Positions 22,135-32,395 of a stretch of 64,000 bases of DNA are shown one piece after another. The DNA is from Paraphysomonas bandaiensis (taxonomy: Eukaryota; Chrysophyceae): positions 62,001-126,000 of the forward strand of contig CBFFRP010000348.1 of NCBI GenBank assembly GCA_965644295.1. Reading direction: 5' to 3'. The first letter of the stretch is position 1, and each line of letters begins with the position of its first letter. The position numbers were made by a program, and so were the translations under genes. The notes beneath the pieces were generated by a model. The model ran no database searches. It was not told the DNA's origin and saw only the letters and a list, made by a program, of their open reading frames with translations.

Positions 22135-24978
22135 ATGTCGCAGTACTCTCCCATGGAGTCTTCGAAGGTCTTCGATAGCTCCACAACTTCTCCTTTACAC
22201 GAAGGCGATCAACACCTTTGCGACCTGCTCGATATGGACGTTAACGACATAGAAATGCGAAATATTGACTCCAAGATCATCAGGCGCATCACGAGGTAAG
22301 CGGATTGAAGTGAGATAAACGGTGGTTATCTGATCAGTGGTACAGAGATGATACGGAGATCGACTTGGATGATGATTTCACTATGCGGCCAGATATCGCT
22401 TATTATATTGACAGCAAGAAAGATGGTGCACGTGCTAAAGTTCGCCCTAATGTCATGAACTTAATTGATGGTGGCGAGCACGGAACCCCCCAGCAGCTGG
22501 CAGCCGACGAAGAGGAGATTATTAAGTACATGCCAGGCTATAACTTTGGCTGGATTGAGGGCGTTTTTATTCGCTGTACACTTAGTATTTTTGGAGTGCT
22601 TATGTTTTTGCGTCTCAACTGGATGTTTGCTCAGGCTGGGGTTGGGGGTGCATTGGGTATTATTATTTGGTCGGTTGCTGTTACATCACTAACAACAATG
22701 TCCTTGTCTGCATTGTCAACCAATGGCGTGATGAAAGGTGGAGGGGTGTATTACATGGTTTCCCGCGCCCTTGGTGCCGAGTTTGGTGGCGTTGTTGGAA
22801 TTACCCTATTTATTGCTCAGTCTGCTGCTGTTTCCCTTCATCTCAATGGTTTCGGTGAGGCGGTTGCCATTCTTGAGGATGGAAATTACGTATTCAGCGC
22901 AGATGGAGACAAAATATTTTTTGGGTGCCTTGGTCTTGTCTGTGTTCTCGGTTCTGCATTTCTTGGGGCTAACTTTGAGGTTCAGTCACAAAAGGTTTTG
23001 GCATTCAGCATGGCCCTTGCACTGCTTACTTTCTATATTGGTGTAATTATGAGCAAGAATAACTCTGAGATTGATTCAACGCCCCTGTCTTCTAAAACCC
23101 TGGACTCTAATATGGTAGGAGAGTACTCCAGTGGTGAATCCTGGTTGACTGTTTTTGGAGTCTTCTTCCCCGCCTGTACTGGTATTTCGGCAGGTTCCAG
23201 TATATCCGGCGATCTAAAGGATCCCTCTGAGGCAATCCCGAAGGGAACCTTTGCGGCAGTAGTGCTTACTACAATCATATATATATCAATGGGTCTCTTC
23301 ATGTGTGCTTGCTTCACTCCGGAAGGATTAGCTAATATTACAACTCAAATCAGCGCTATTGATATATCAATTGTGCCTCAACTTATGTATCTGGGTATGT
23401 TTGCTGCAGCCCTCTCCTCTGCTTTGGCCCTTGTAGTTGGCGCCCCTCGTGTCCTGATGGCGGTTGCTCGTGATGATATTCTTCCTATCAGCTTTTACAA
23501 GAAGGCTTACTTTGCTAATGATGAGCCATTGAGAGGATACCTTACCGTCATTGTCATTGCCTTTGTTTGTATCGTAGGCTTAGATCTCAACACTGTTTCA
23601 CCCATCGTGACCAACTTCTTCCTGGTGCAGTATGGCCTTGTCAACTACAGCGTGTATCATGCACACATATCCAAGGCCCCTGGATGGAGACCGTCGTTTA
23701 AGTACTGGTCACCTTATCTCTGTCTGCTAGGTGCCGTTATGTGCTTTATCTCCATGTTCATGGTAAACTGGATACTTGCCATTCTCACTATTCTAGCCAG
23801 CATTGGTATTTTCCAATATATCTCGCACTCCAAGCCTGATGTCAATTGGGGTGACAGTGGTGTTGCGCATTGTCAGAAACAGGCTGTTGAAGCAATATAC
23901 AGAATGGAAAGATTGAAGGATCATGTCAAAAACTTCAGACCTCAATTTTTGCTTTTGAGTAAAGACCCCAAGCTTGACACTGAAATGATATCCCTGATGG
24001 CTCGACTCAAAAAGACGAGAGGTCTTTCTCTGATTGGCCGCGTAATTATTGGTGATATGCACGACCCTGTCACATTTGCCGATGGAGAGAGAGCACGTCG
24101 AGATGTCATCATGGTTGAGAATGAGATTATTGCCATATTACAAGTAATATGTGCTCCCACCCTCCTCAGTGGAGTGGAGTCATTCTTACAACTTGCTGGT
24201 TTCGGAAAGCTGAAACCGAACACTGTCTTGATAGGCTTTAAAAACAACTGGCAAAAAGTTCCCGAAGAAGAACTCGTTGAATATATTTGCATTTTGAGAT
24301 CCTGTTTTGCGACCAAGCATTCTGTGTGTATACTACGCAACTGCGATGCGTCACTTAACTATGTTCCCCATGAAGCAGTGGTTGTAGAGAATACAGGTAA
24401 GAGTCGAAGAAGTGTGCGTTGTTTCATGTTTTTACACATTCTTAGGTGAAAATTTATATTCTCCCCCTGTAGAGCGTGGCCACATAGACGTTTGGTGGCT
24501 TGTGGAGGATGGAGGGCTTCCATTTCTGCTTGCGCACTTGATGGCTAGACATGCCCAGTACAGGAAGTCTGGTTCTGTCCTGCGTCTATTCGGCCTTATT
24601 TCCGTTAATGCGTCCGTCGATGAGGTTAAGCTCGAGAAGCTCAGATTGAGAGCGCTGCTTAACAGATTTAGATTTGTTGCCGAAGTGATTCTTGTGCAAC
24701 ATGATCTTATCCCTTCTATGGAGATGTCTAAGAATTACATTGATCTATCTGGTGACACAGAAACACCAGATAGCTTGACCCTAACGGTCATAAATATATC
24801 CAAGCATATGATGGACTACTCTTTACACGCTCATGTAGTGGTTATTTCTCTTCCAGTTCCAAAAGTGTCATACTCTACGAAAAAGTATCTTGCATACCTG
24901 GATTTACTGAGCTGCACTGGCAGACCGACCTTTATTTCACGAGGCAACCAGCAAACCGTACTCTCGTATCACTCATAG
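22135..24978 (+). CDS. SLC12-family cation-chloride cotransporter (KCC-like)
   Basis: Exons 22135-22295, 22346-24396 and 24446-24978 join in frame to about 914 aa, from MSQYSPMES. The hydrophobic core of about 12 membrane spans begins at FGWIEGVFIRCTLSIFGVLM. It includes SALSTNGVMKGGGVYYMVSR and LGAEFGGVVGI, close to the KCC TM3 region (SAIATNG...GG.YFMISRSLGPEFGG), then FFPACTGISAGSSISGDLKDPSEAIPKGT, a strong APC/SLC12 signature. The cytosolic C-terminal domain carries ERGHIDVWWLVEDGGLPFLL, equivalent to the KCC/NKCC DVWW..DGG segment. Such proteins move Cl- with K+ and/or Na+ electroneutrally across the plasma membrane. The ion specificity and the KCC versus NKCC assignment are inferred. 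Confidence 0.92.
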
Positions 24979-25298
24979 TGAGGCATTTTTGAACATCCTG
25001 GATTATAATTATTCTCAGAAACGATAACTAGAATAATTTTGGCATATATTTTTTACATTCCTTTGAAATCTATTATATTACTTAAAGTTGATGTGATGAA
25101 CAAACCTGGAGAAGCGCTCTAAACCTGGTGAAATTTTGAAAATGTCGATTTAAGTTGTGTTTTTTATATGTTTTGCAATAAGTAATGTAGTAGGTGTAAA
25201 GAGAACATGTTTTTGGAGACATTTAATAAGTTTTATATTAGTTACAGGTCCAAAAAGTGAGAATGTAACGGTTAATGTAACGGTTAATACACACATAC

Positions 25299-25340
25299 TA
25301 TAGATAGCACTATTATATATATTACAAAGTGCTATCTATA
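25299..25340. repeat. Perfect 13-bp inverted repeat
   Basis: TATAGATAGCACT at 25299-25311 pairs exactly with 25328-25340 across a 16-nt AT loop. Confidence 0.8.
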
Positions 25341-25674
25341 CTTACAAGCGATAATCAACTGAACTTCTGGTACGTTTACCAGTAATAATAGAAGCAGAAT
25401 CAACTGCACCTGTGTCTACCCACTCCTTAGTGGGTTCCTGGATATATATCTCCACCTGGATATATTGTCTCTTTTACTGGAGGGAATATTATAAGGCTTA
25501 TCCTGGTGTAGTAAGTAGTAATACAGTAGATTTATATGAAAAGTAACAATATAATACAATATTTTAGTAAAATATTTTTAAAATATATTATAATTGAAAA
25601 TATACAAACAACTAAATTTTAATTATCATTCACCCTAGTCTTCAAATAAGTACATATACAACATTTTTGCATAT

Positions 25675-25709
25675 ATGAAACCTGGTGAAATCACTTTACC
25701 AGGTTTCAT
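25675..25709. repeat. Perfect 12-bp inverted repeat; arm also found at 25121
   Basis: ATGAAACCTGGT at 25675-25686 pairs with 25698-25709. AAACCTGGTGAAAT also occurs at 25121-25134, so the 25121 copy and the right arm at 25698 could be the inverted ends of a roughly 0.6-kb foldback or MITE-like element that includes the other hairpin. Confidence 0.6.
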
Positions 25710-26350
25710 GATCACACCGACTTTTATGGTGTTTCTTATGGTAATAGTTTTCTGCCATTGCTTTAGCGATTAAATAATAACTGAATAATATATTACCAGC
25801 ATGATGAACTTCATATAGATTTCGCAATGTAAAAATGATGAAAATGCTTGAACGACACATGTAGTGATTCTTGAAACAAATCATCATAATAAAAACTCCG
25901 CTATTTTGTACTTGATACTTGTAAAGGGACACTGACATAACTATAAGTAGTGAAAATTCTTGGCCCATCAGGGCTATATATTGTCAACAGATATTGTATG
26001 GAAACGTCAGTAAATAAACTGTTAACCTTTTAAATGTTCGAGCATGTGGTGTATCATGAGAAAACTTGTCTATCGATGACGAAATGTCGACCAGAGGGTA
26101 TAAAATATTACTCTATATATCAAATATATTTTATATACTTTTCAATTACATATTCGCGCTAGCCCACCATACGATTATGCTATATATTAAACAATTTGAA
26201 ATTATTTATTGGTTTAATACGTACAACTGTCAAGTACTCAATTGCTACATAAACTTCTGCATTGAATACTGTGGCTCTGCTAGCTTTAAATAATACAGCG
26301 TTTATCTCAACTAGTAGATGATCATTAACCACGTACTTCTACGATTGTAG

Positions 26351-28873
26351 TCAATTGATATCTAGACATACCCATGCAATTGCACAAAAGTCCTGCATGT
26401 CGTAATTGCCAGTGTTAAGTCGTAGTTCAGAGCGAGCTATCGCCATATCCACTCCTGCTTTCGCAATCGCATTGAGAGAGCGACAGAAGGACTTGGTCTT
26501 TTCTTTTGTGGTGGGTGAGCATACGCATACTATCGAGAGCACACCTGAAAAGTAGTCTACCAGAGACCCATAAGACACAGTTCTCTGCTCCGGCTCCTGG
26601 TTATAGTTAGCCTCTCCCTCCACATCCGCCAAAACCATGAAGGCAACGGCTATTTTATCCTCAACGGGAGAGTCACAGAGAACTGTAAGTGCCGCCAAAA
26701 AGAGTGCGTAACTAACGGCCTCTTCCCCCTCCCCAGTAAAAACTGGGTCTGAGAGCATCGCAACGGAGTAGAAAATCTTGGCGCCCAGTTGCAAGGCTTG
26801 TTTATTCTGTGAATGCGAAGAGGGTGTAGCAGCGAGGTCACGCATATTTTCTACTACCTTTAGCCAAGCAGACAGGGTAATGAGACCGGCATGTGAACAC
26901 TCACCGAGCAAATCCATGACATCTTCGGCAGAAAACCCCTCAAACCCCAACGAGACCTTTACATGGCCCAGCTCGTCCGAAAGCAAATCCCCTACACCAG
27001 CATTTGCTGGACTCTCACCAGGTGTGTCGAATATGTCATCATCGTCATCCTCGTCCAGATCTACTTCAACTGCCACTGCGCTGTCCGTCGGGGCCTCTTC
27101 CTCGACTTCACTGTCCTCATCCTCCCCTGCGCCCACCACATGGGAACTATTTCTCCCCCCAGAACTCACATCCACAGCGGAGTCAATCCAGTTTGCAAAG
27201 TCGATCGCTGATACGAGTCCACTCCCCTGACAAGGTATAGCACCCCCAGCTAAAGCGTCGTCTAACATCCTTGAGGCCAGACGTTGCACGGACGCTTCGT
27301 CTAGATCATAAACAGAAAACAGCAACACAGACTTGAGAACACATACGAGGTAGTCCACCATTTCACCCTGAGAGACCTGAAGCTGCAGACACGTCTCGTT
27401 TCGATGAAGAATAGGACGTTGCTTAAGTGCACTGGAGGTAAACATGGCGGTAACACGGTCGATCCAGGTGCCACCGCAAAATGGCGAGAGTCCACAGAAA
27501 ATATCGTCCTTGTTAACGTATCCCGATCTCAGGGGGTCAAAGAGATTAAATATCTTAAGCAGTAGTGTCTCCGTGCGCAAGAGTCGTTGCATTCGTCTCA
27601 TCTTGATTGAGTCTTCTTGTGATCTACTCTCACAGTCCTGCATATCCGGTGGACACGAAAAGGGGTCTAGGTTATGCACTCGACTAGACACAACCACAGC
27701 ACAAAACACTCCCCGGAGGCTGATGAAACTCGGTTGTTGATACTCTGCATAGTTCGCCAAGCAGTCCTTTAGTGTAGCAGGAATTATACAGTCCATACCA
27801 AGCATTTCCCGGGCTTCTCCAACACTTTCTACAGTCAAGTTATCGGTGCGGCCGACTACAGAGACGCATCTTGGCTGAGCAGAAAATATGAGATGGTCCC
27901 GATCACTGGCGGAGTACCACGCGTAAAACTCTTCCAACGAAATACAGCCCTCTTCTGATTCACTTCCACGGGAAATTCCTCCTATACCCTTAAACTTAAA
28001 GACACTCCTGGTAAGAATAAGTGCGACATCATCCAGGTAATATGTCCCGGACGTGTCAAACACGTCTGCGAAGAGTTCAGAGAAGGTTGTTAAGAAATCG
28101 AGAAAGCAGCTGTAGACATCCTTCGTTGACACGGACCCATCCCTGTCATCATCAAAGAGAAAATACAAAATTTTCACATTCTCCGCCGGAGTTCCGCCGC
28201 AGAAGAGTCCTAAGAACCTGCAGATACGAAAGACATTTACTGACGATGAGCCAGACTTGGCCAGAGCATCGAATATCTGCTCAAAAGTTGAAGTTGAATC
28301 AACAGAAGCAATAGCGGAATTTGGCCTATCAGAATGTTGTGTGAGATACTTCATCGACGTAACAAAACGACTCCTCGAAATGTCGTTGGTTGAACCGGAG
28401 AAGTGACTCAATGCCTGAAGAATAATTCCGATCTTGTACAAATGAATCCCAGTCTGTGAGCGGATCTCGTCGATAATTATTTTGATGTATGCATCTATAA
28501 ACTCAAGAGGGATAGAGCTCGCACTCGGATAGGAAGGAAAGTCTTCATCCACATCACCTCTTCCAGTATTTGTCTCTTTGTCTGTGTGTGTGTCTGTGTG
28601 TGTCTGTGTATAAGTATCTGTGTGTGTATTGGGACCATCTGATGAGGTCACCACTGTATACACCCCACTGGTAAGAGCTGGTGTGAGTCGAGTCACCATT
28701 GAGAGAGGAAAAAACACCCCATCATCTTCTTTTTTTATCCCCACAATCTCTTGATTGATACTGAGATGAGAGCAGAGGAGGCGACTCACGTCTGCAGGAG
28801 TACACGCACGATCAATACACACACGACGAGGTGGTTCTCCTGGTCGCCTCACTGCAACAGATATAGTTGACAT
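26351..28873 (-). CDS. EF-hand calcium-binding protein, 840 aa, unknown role
   Basis: Single exon from MSTISVAVRR to WVCLDIN. Residues 1-75 look like a small ubiquitin- or PB1-like beta-grasp fold (RVCIDRACTPADVSRLLCSHL...). They are followed by a low-complexity Thr/His/Asp stretch (about 82-103) encoded by a TGTG-type microsatellite. A canonical EF loop DDDRDGSVSTKD lies at 241-252 and further EF-like helices follow (YLDDVALILTRSVF; LFDPLRSGYVNKDDIF). A very acidic linker (VEVDLDEDDDDDIFDTP) separates a C-terminal helical domain. The N-lobe, FLGLFCGGTPAENVKILYFLFDDDRDG, resembles calcineurin-B-like or NCS-type pairs only in the EF motif. Probably a cytosolic Ca2+ sensor or scaffold. It is divergent to the LRR gene, 0.5 kb away. 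Confidence 0.75.
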   Translation of the reverse strand: MSTISVAVRRPGEPPRRVCIDRACTPADVSRLLCSHLSINQEIVGIKKEDDGVFFPLSMVTRLTPALTSGVYTVVTSSDGPNTHTDTYTQTHTDTHTDKETNTGRGDVDEDFPSYPSASSIPLEFIDAYIKIIIDEIRSQTGIHLYKIGIILQALSHFSGSTNDISRSRFVTSMKYLTQHSDRPNSAIASVDSTSTFEQIFDALAKSGSSSVNVFRICRFLGLFCGGTPAENVKILYFLFDDDRDGSVSTKDVYSCFLDFLTTFSELFADVFDTSGTYYLDDVALILTRSVFKFKGIGGISRGSESEEGCISLEEFYAWYSASDRDHLIFSAQPRCVSVVGRTDNLTVESVGEAREMLGMDCIIPATLKDCLANYAEYQQPSFISLRGVFCAVVVSSRVHNLDPFSCPPDMQDCESRSQEDSIKMRRMQRLLRTETLLLKIFNLFDPLRSGYVNKDDIFCGLSPFCGGTWIDRVTAMFTSSALKQRPILHRNETCLQLQVSQGEMVDYLVCVLKSVLLFSVYDLDEASVQRLASRMLDDALAGGAIPCQGSGLVSAIDFANWIDSAVDVSSGGRNSSHVVGAGEDEDSEVEEEAPTDSAVAVEVDLDEDDDDDIFDTPGESPANAGVGDLLSDELGHVKVSLGFEGFSAEDVMDLLGECSHAGLITLSAWLKVVENMRDLAATPSSHSQNKQALQLGAKIFYSVAMLSDPVFTGEGEEAVSYALFLAALTVLCDSPVEDKIAVAFMVLADVEGEANYNQEPEQRTVSYGSLVDYFSGVLSIVCVCSPTTKEKTKSFCRSLNAIAKAGVDMAIARSELRLNTGNYDMQDFCAIAWVCLDIN

Positions 28874-29384
28874 TCTCTCTGCTGCGGTTCTATTGTATCC
28901 TTGATTAGTAGGAGTGGGATATGGTGATGGCTGGGTGGGTTACTATGAGCTGGCTGGAGCTAGACAGGACTGTACCTACATATACATATGCTGAGATGTG
29001 TGCACTTGATACGATACATACAACTGGGAGAATACTGCTGTACAATAGGAATACTATAACATTCCAAGATCTGGATAGGCACCTGAACATTGAAATACTG
29101 AAATACTGCCTTTTTCCTATAAAAATCCCTAAAATATAGCGCACAAGAAGAAAATGAAGTTCTGTTAGTATCTGCTGCTGGTGGTGATAGAATCTGTGTC
29201 CCTATGTATATGCATAAGCATACAGCATACAGCAGTAGTATGTCTATAGGATAACATGCATCTGCATGTATGTCCATATATATATACATACCTCACCATC
29301 TGAGTGTTACTATCAGAGATATGATAACACCCTGATGCACTGATATCCTTTCATGATAACGAGGGTGTGGTCAGGTGTGTGTAT
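28874..29384. other. Shared divergent promoter interval
   Basis: 511 bp between the start codons of the EF-hand (-) and LRR (+) genes, with ATACATA/TATATA microsatellites. A bidirectional promoter is possible; no specific site is assigned. Confidence 0.4.
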
Positions 29385-30851
29385 ATGGATAAGGGCCCTA
29401 TATTTATAGCAATGGACACGTCAGTGTACGGCAGAGAGATGGCCATGTCTCTCTCCTCCCCCGACATACCATCCCTACAGACGATTAGCATTGAGACTGC
29501 ACTCTTATCATACAGCGATACATCTGATGATTATGTGATGAGTGTTCTTTCCTCTCTAATTGAGTTTAATTTCCCTCTGAGTGTGAGAGAGAGAGCGTTC
29601 TTATGCCTCGCTAGGAGAGGAATCATATCGAAATCTCATGTTGATTTACTGGCTGCACATTTGTTTCATATTGATCTTAGAAACACGGACTTGTCTAATG
29701 CCACAAATGATCTATTTGATGATATTTGGTCGTTGGGTAGAGCAATCGAATCTATTGACTTGAGCGGTGCAGATATTTCTGCTTGTATCTTCAGGATGTT
29801 TTTTAAAGCCCACGTGTGTCGACCATCTAGTCTAGATAGAGTTATTCGTTTGTGCTTTTCTAATTCCGATGGTTTAACAGATTACGTTGTCTCCATAATA
29901 TCGGAATCTTTTCCATGCCTTACTACACTTGAGCTATCAAACTGTAAGCTACTGACACCTGTGTCACTTTGCGCGATTGCGTCGGCTTCGTATAAGGAAT
30001 CGCTTACCAGGCTAGATGTGTCGCATAACGAAGCTTCCGCAACATCTCTTCTTCAACTTTCATCCTTACCTGTGTTGCAATGGCTGAATCTGTCATTTTT
30101 ATGTGGGGTTCACGAATTTTCTCTCCCCTTGCAGTCACGAAATCTGAAGTCCTTAGACCTCTCTGCATTACATGGCCTTGATGATCAAGCAATAGAAGAT
30201 ATGTTGCTTGGTACACATATACTTACCTTTCTCACCGAGCTGCGTCTGACTGAAAGTTCAGTGTCGTCTGCGTGCTTTCGAAACATCTTCTCGTCCAGCT
30301 GTTCCGAGGACGGAGGTGGAAGACTACCGCTAGAGTTGCTGGACATTAGTTGGTGTGAGAATATTGAAGCCACTGATATTTCTAAAGTTGTACGTCTGTG
30401 TCCTCTTCTTCGTTCTCTTCTACTCCGCTCATCTCGTGCTGACGCCGACACTGTACTCACTGTTGCCGCCAGTTGCCCTAGCCTTACAGAGCTTCAGGTC
30501 AGCCGCTGTGATGACATCTCGGATATATGTTTGCAGGAGCTGTGCACATTAAAGGGCCTGCAGTCACTTGACGTATCGTGGGCGTCTATTCAGAATCAGT
30601 CGACAGTCAGCTTTCTATGGAGTTGTCAGACATTGCGTGTACTATCCTTGCAGGGATGTAAGGGATTGGGCGTAGATGTTGTGGATGCCCTTATACAGGG
30701 CGCAGCGCCTCAGCTAAAATTCTTAGATTTGGGATGGGTTAATATGTTTTCGTCTACTCTGGCGGAGACCCTATCGGGAACTAGGAGAGACCTTATAGTC
30801 GTAGGTATGTCTGCTCGCAATGTCGTGGTTGATTCGCTCACATCGGTATAG
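29385..30851 (+). CDS. Leucine-rich repeat (RNI/FBXL-like) protein
   Basis: Single exon. The first ATG at 29385 gives 488 aa; the alternative at 29412 (MDTSVYGREMAM) gives 479 aa and is equally possible. Repeats of the cysteine-containing type recur throughout: LRNTDLSNA, IESIDLSGADIS, LTTLELSNCKLLT, LTRLDVSHNEAS, LQWLNLSFLCGV, LKSLDLSALHGL, LELLDISWCENI, LTELQVSRCDDIS, LQSLDVSWASI, LRVLSLQGCKGL and LKFLDLGWVN, so at least eleven units. The order and the C residues resemble AMN1 or FBXL proteins of SCF ubiquitin ligases, but no F-box is visible in the N-terminal 90 residues. Likely a soluble protein-binding scaffold; the partner is unknown. Confidence 0.85.
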   Translation: MDKGPIFIAMDTSVYGREMAMSLSSPDIPSLQTISIETALLSYSDTSDDYVMSVLSSLIEFNFPLSVRERAFLCLARRGIISKSHVDLLAAHLFHIDLRNTDLSNATNDLFDDIWSLGRAIESIDLSGADISACIFRMFFKAHVCRPSSLDRVIRLCFSNSDGLTDYVVSIISESFPCLTTLELSNCKLLTPVSLCAIASASYKESLTRLDVSHNEASATSLLQLSSLPVLQWLNLSFLCGVHEFSLPLQSRNLKSLDLSALHGLDDQAIEDMLLGTHILTFLTELRLTESSVSSACFRNIFSSSCSEDGGGRLPLELLDISWCENIEATDISKVVRLCPLLRSLLLRSSRADADTVLTVAASCPSLTELQVSRCDDISDICLQELCTLKGLQSLDVSWASIQNQSTVSFLWSCQTLRVLSLQGCKGLGVDVVDALIQGAAPQLKFLDLGWVNMFSSTLAETLSGTRRDLIVVGMSARNVVVDSLTSV

Positions 30852-31704
30852 ATTATTATATGCAGGTGTATATAGGAGGAGTGATTGTTGCTGACAGAAT
30901 ATAATTTGAACAACTTTATGCTTCTTTTTTCTGTTTATAAAATGTATAAAGTTCAGTAGTGTTTATAGTATCAGGTACTTCGTTGTGATAAACCATCGCC
31001 TGTTGAACTTTTTCAGCCTCAATCTAGTTTTGAAGATCATCATTTCTTATTAAGTATATGCTTCCTCCTTGCCACAGTCGTATTGATTTCGAGAAGCCAG
31101 GTTATAGAGCGCACAAGAATTTTGTATACACCCAACAGTACCGATGGTTGTGATGAACAGCTGCAGTATCTTTATGGCTTTATTTTTTTTAATAATGCCA
31201 CTATCTTGCATTATTGTGTTAGAAATAGACATTTTTAGTAATAAGACCTTCGTTAACACTTATATGGAATATTATATAATTATGAGAGATACCATACTTC
31301 ATTCACTAACGTTCACCAACTCTTTCTATCTCTACTACACCAACCATTTCTAGTACGATCTTACATCGTCACTATCTTGTACAGTCAGTATATTTCAGTT
31401 TTATCACTACAATGGCTATCATATTATTGGTTCTCATACTACAGCTAGCTACTACTGTATTCTTTGAGTAACGGATATAATTCTAATATCTTGGAAACTA
31501 CAGCTTTTAATTGCTCACAAACAGCAAAACTCAACATATTGTTACCTAAAATTTGTAGATGATTTTGTCTCAATAGCTTTCAATTTTAATAGATTTATGA
31601 AATGAAAGACGTCGACAACCGAGAATACACACGAATATTGCGCAAGAATATGGTTATATATTTGCTAGATCTTGGATCGACACAGTTTTTAGCTATAGTG
31701 AGTG
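30852..31704. other. Intergenic, nothing recognised
   Basis: AT-rich 3' flank of the LRR gene leading into the copia LTR-like repeat. A short frame at 31144-31353 is hydrophobic but unsupported. Confidence 0.4.
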
Positions 31705-32395
31705 CCACATTCCGAAAGCGTACCCTAGAAAGGTGCTACTAGTGTTGATTAAGATAAGTAACATATATATTGTTAATAAAAATCTCAGGGTCTTCTTTGT
31801 GTGTCGGCACCAAGAAAGCTCTAGCTAGATCTATACTATACTTGCATAGCCTATATGAGATTACGAGAAATCCCGCGCACTCTATGGGGGGCAATGTCAT
31901 ACTAGACCTATACTGAGTCATGCATGGTCACGAGAAGCTCCGCGTAATCTTTGTTAGGTAATGGGATGGTACACATGGTCCTACTAGAATCTGCGCGAAT
32001 TACATATTTATAAACCATGCATAGTTATGAGAAATCCCGCGTAACCTTAGCAAAGGTGATCGGGTGGGGCGGCAACAGAATCTGCGCGTGACCGATGCGG
32101 TCAGCAACGTTGGTACACGGATAGCGAGTGGTAGAATCAGTGCTATATCTCGGTGTTAGGTTGCACCTTGGTGCTTGCGGCGACGCACAAGCAGCTTCTG
32201 TAGCGCTAACTAGTAGGATAATAGAATTTGTGCTGATTAGTTATGGGTAGAGGTCTAACTAGTATGTCTAGCATTCAACTAGCCACTATATTGGAACGAG
32301 TTCTTAACGCCTATTGCTAAATAAAAAGATACATCTCGGTGTTATAGGTGGTATACCAGTGAGCAGTGAGCCTGCACGATGGCCACGCCCTCGGA
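31705..32395 (+). repeat. LTR-like repeat, copy 1 (contains a 174-bp insertion)
   Basis: Shares extended similarity with 39455-39922: GTGTTGATTAAG, GTGTGTCGGCACCAAGAA, CACGAGAAGCTCCGCGTAA, GGTGGGGCGGCAACAGAATC and GGTGGTATACCAG occur in the same order. It lies directly upstream of a decayed copia coding region in the same orientation, which suggests it is that element's 5' LTR. It is interrupted at 32159-32332 by an insertion absent from copy 2. Confidence 0.75.
32159..32332 (+). mobile_element. 174-bp retroposon-like insertion with 12-bp target-site duplication
   Basis: Bounded by ATCTCGGTGTTA at 32147-32158 and again at 32333-32344. The same site occurs once, uninterrupted, in the other LTR copy at about 39868-39878. 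The insert begins near a GCACCTTGGTGC mini-hairpin and ends in an A-rich tail (GCTAAATAAAAAG). About 160 bp of it resemble 58397-58550, the 3' part of the longer element at 57819-58555, as expected of a 5'-truncated copy. Confidence 0.8.

Larger units (their letters stand above)
24979..26350. other. Intergenic with foldback repeats
   Basis: Very AT-rich, 3' flanks of the SLC12 (+) and EF-hand (-) genes. Contains the two hairpins listed separately, a tandem TAACGGTTAA pair near 25267-25287 and a CCCACTCCTTAGTGGG hairpin near 25420. A 90-codon minus-strand frame (25696-25968) has no coding character. Confidence 0.5.

Noticed and set aside
25696-25968. 90-codon minus-strand frame
   Set aside because: AT-rich, no conserved features, and it overlaps a foldback repeat.
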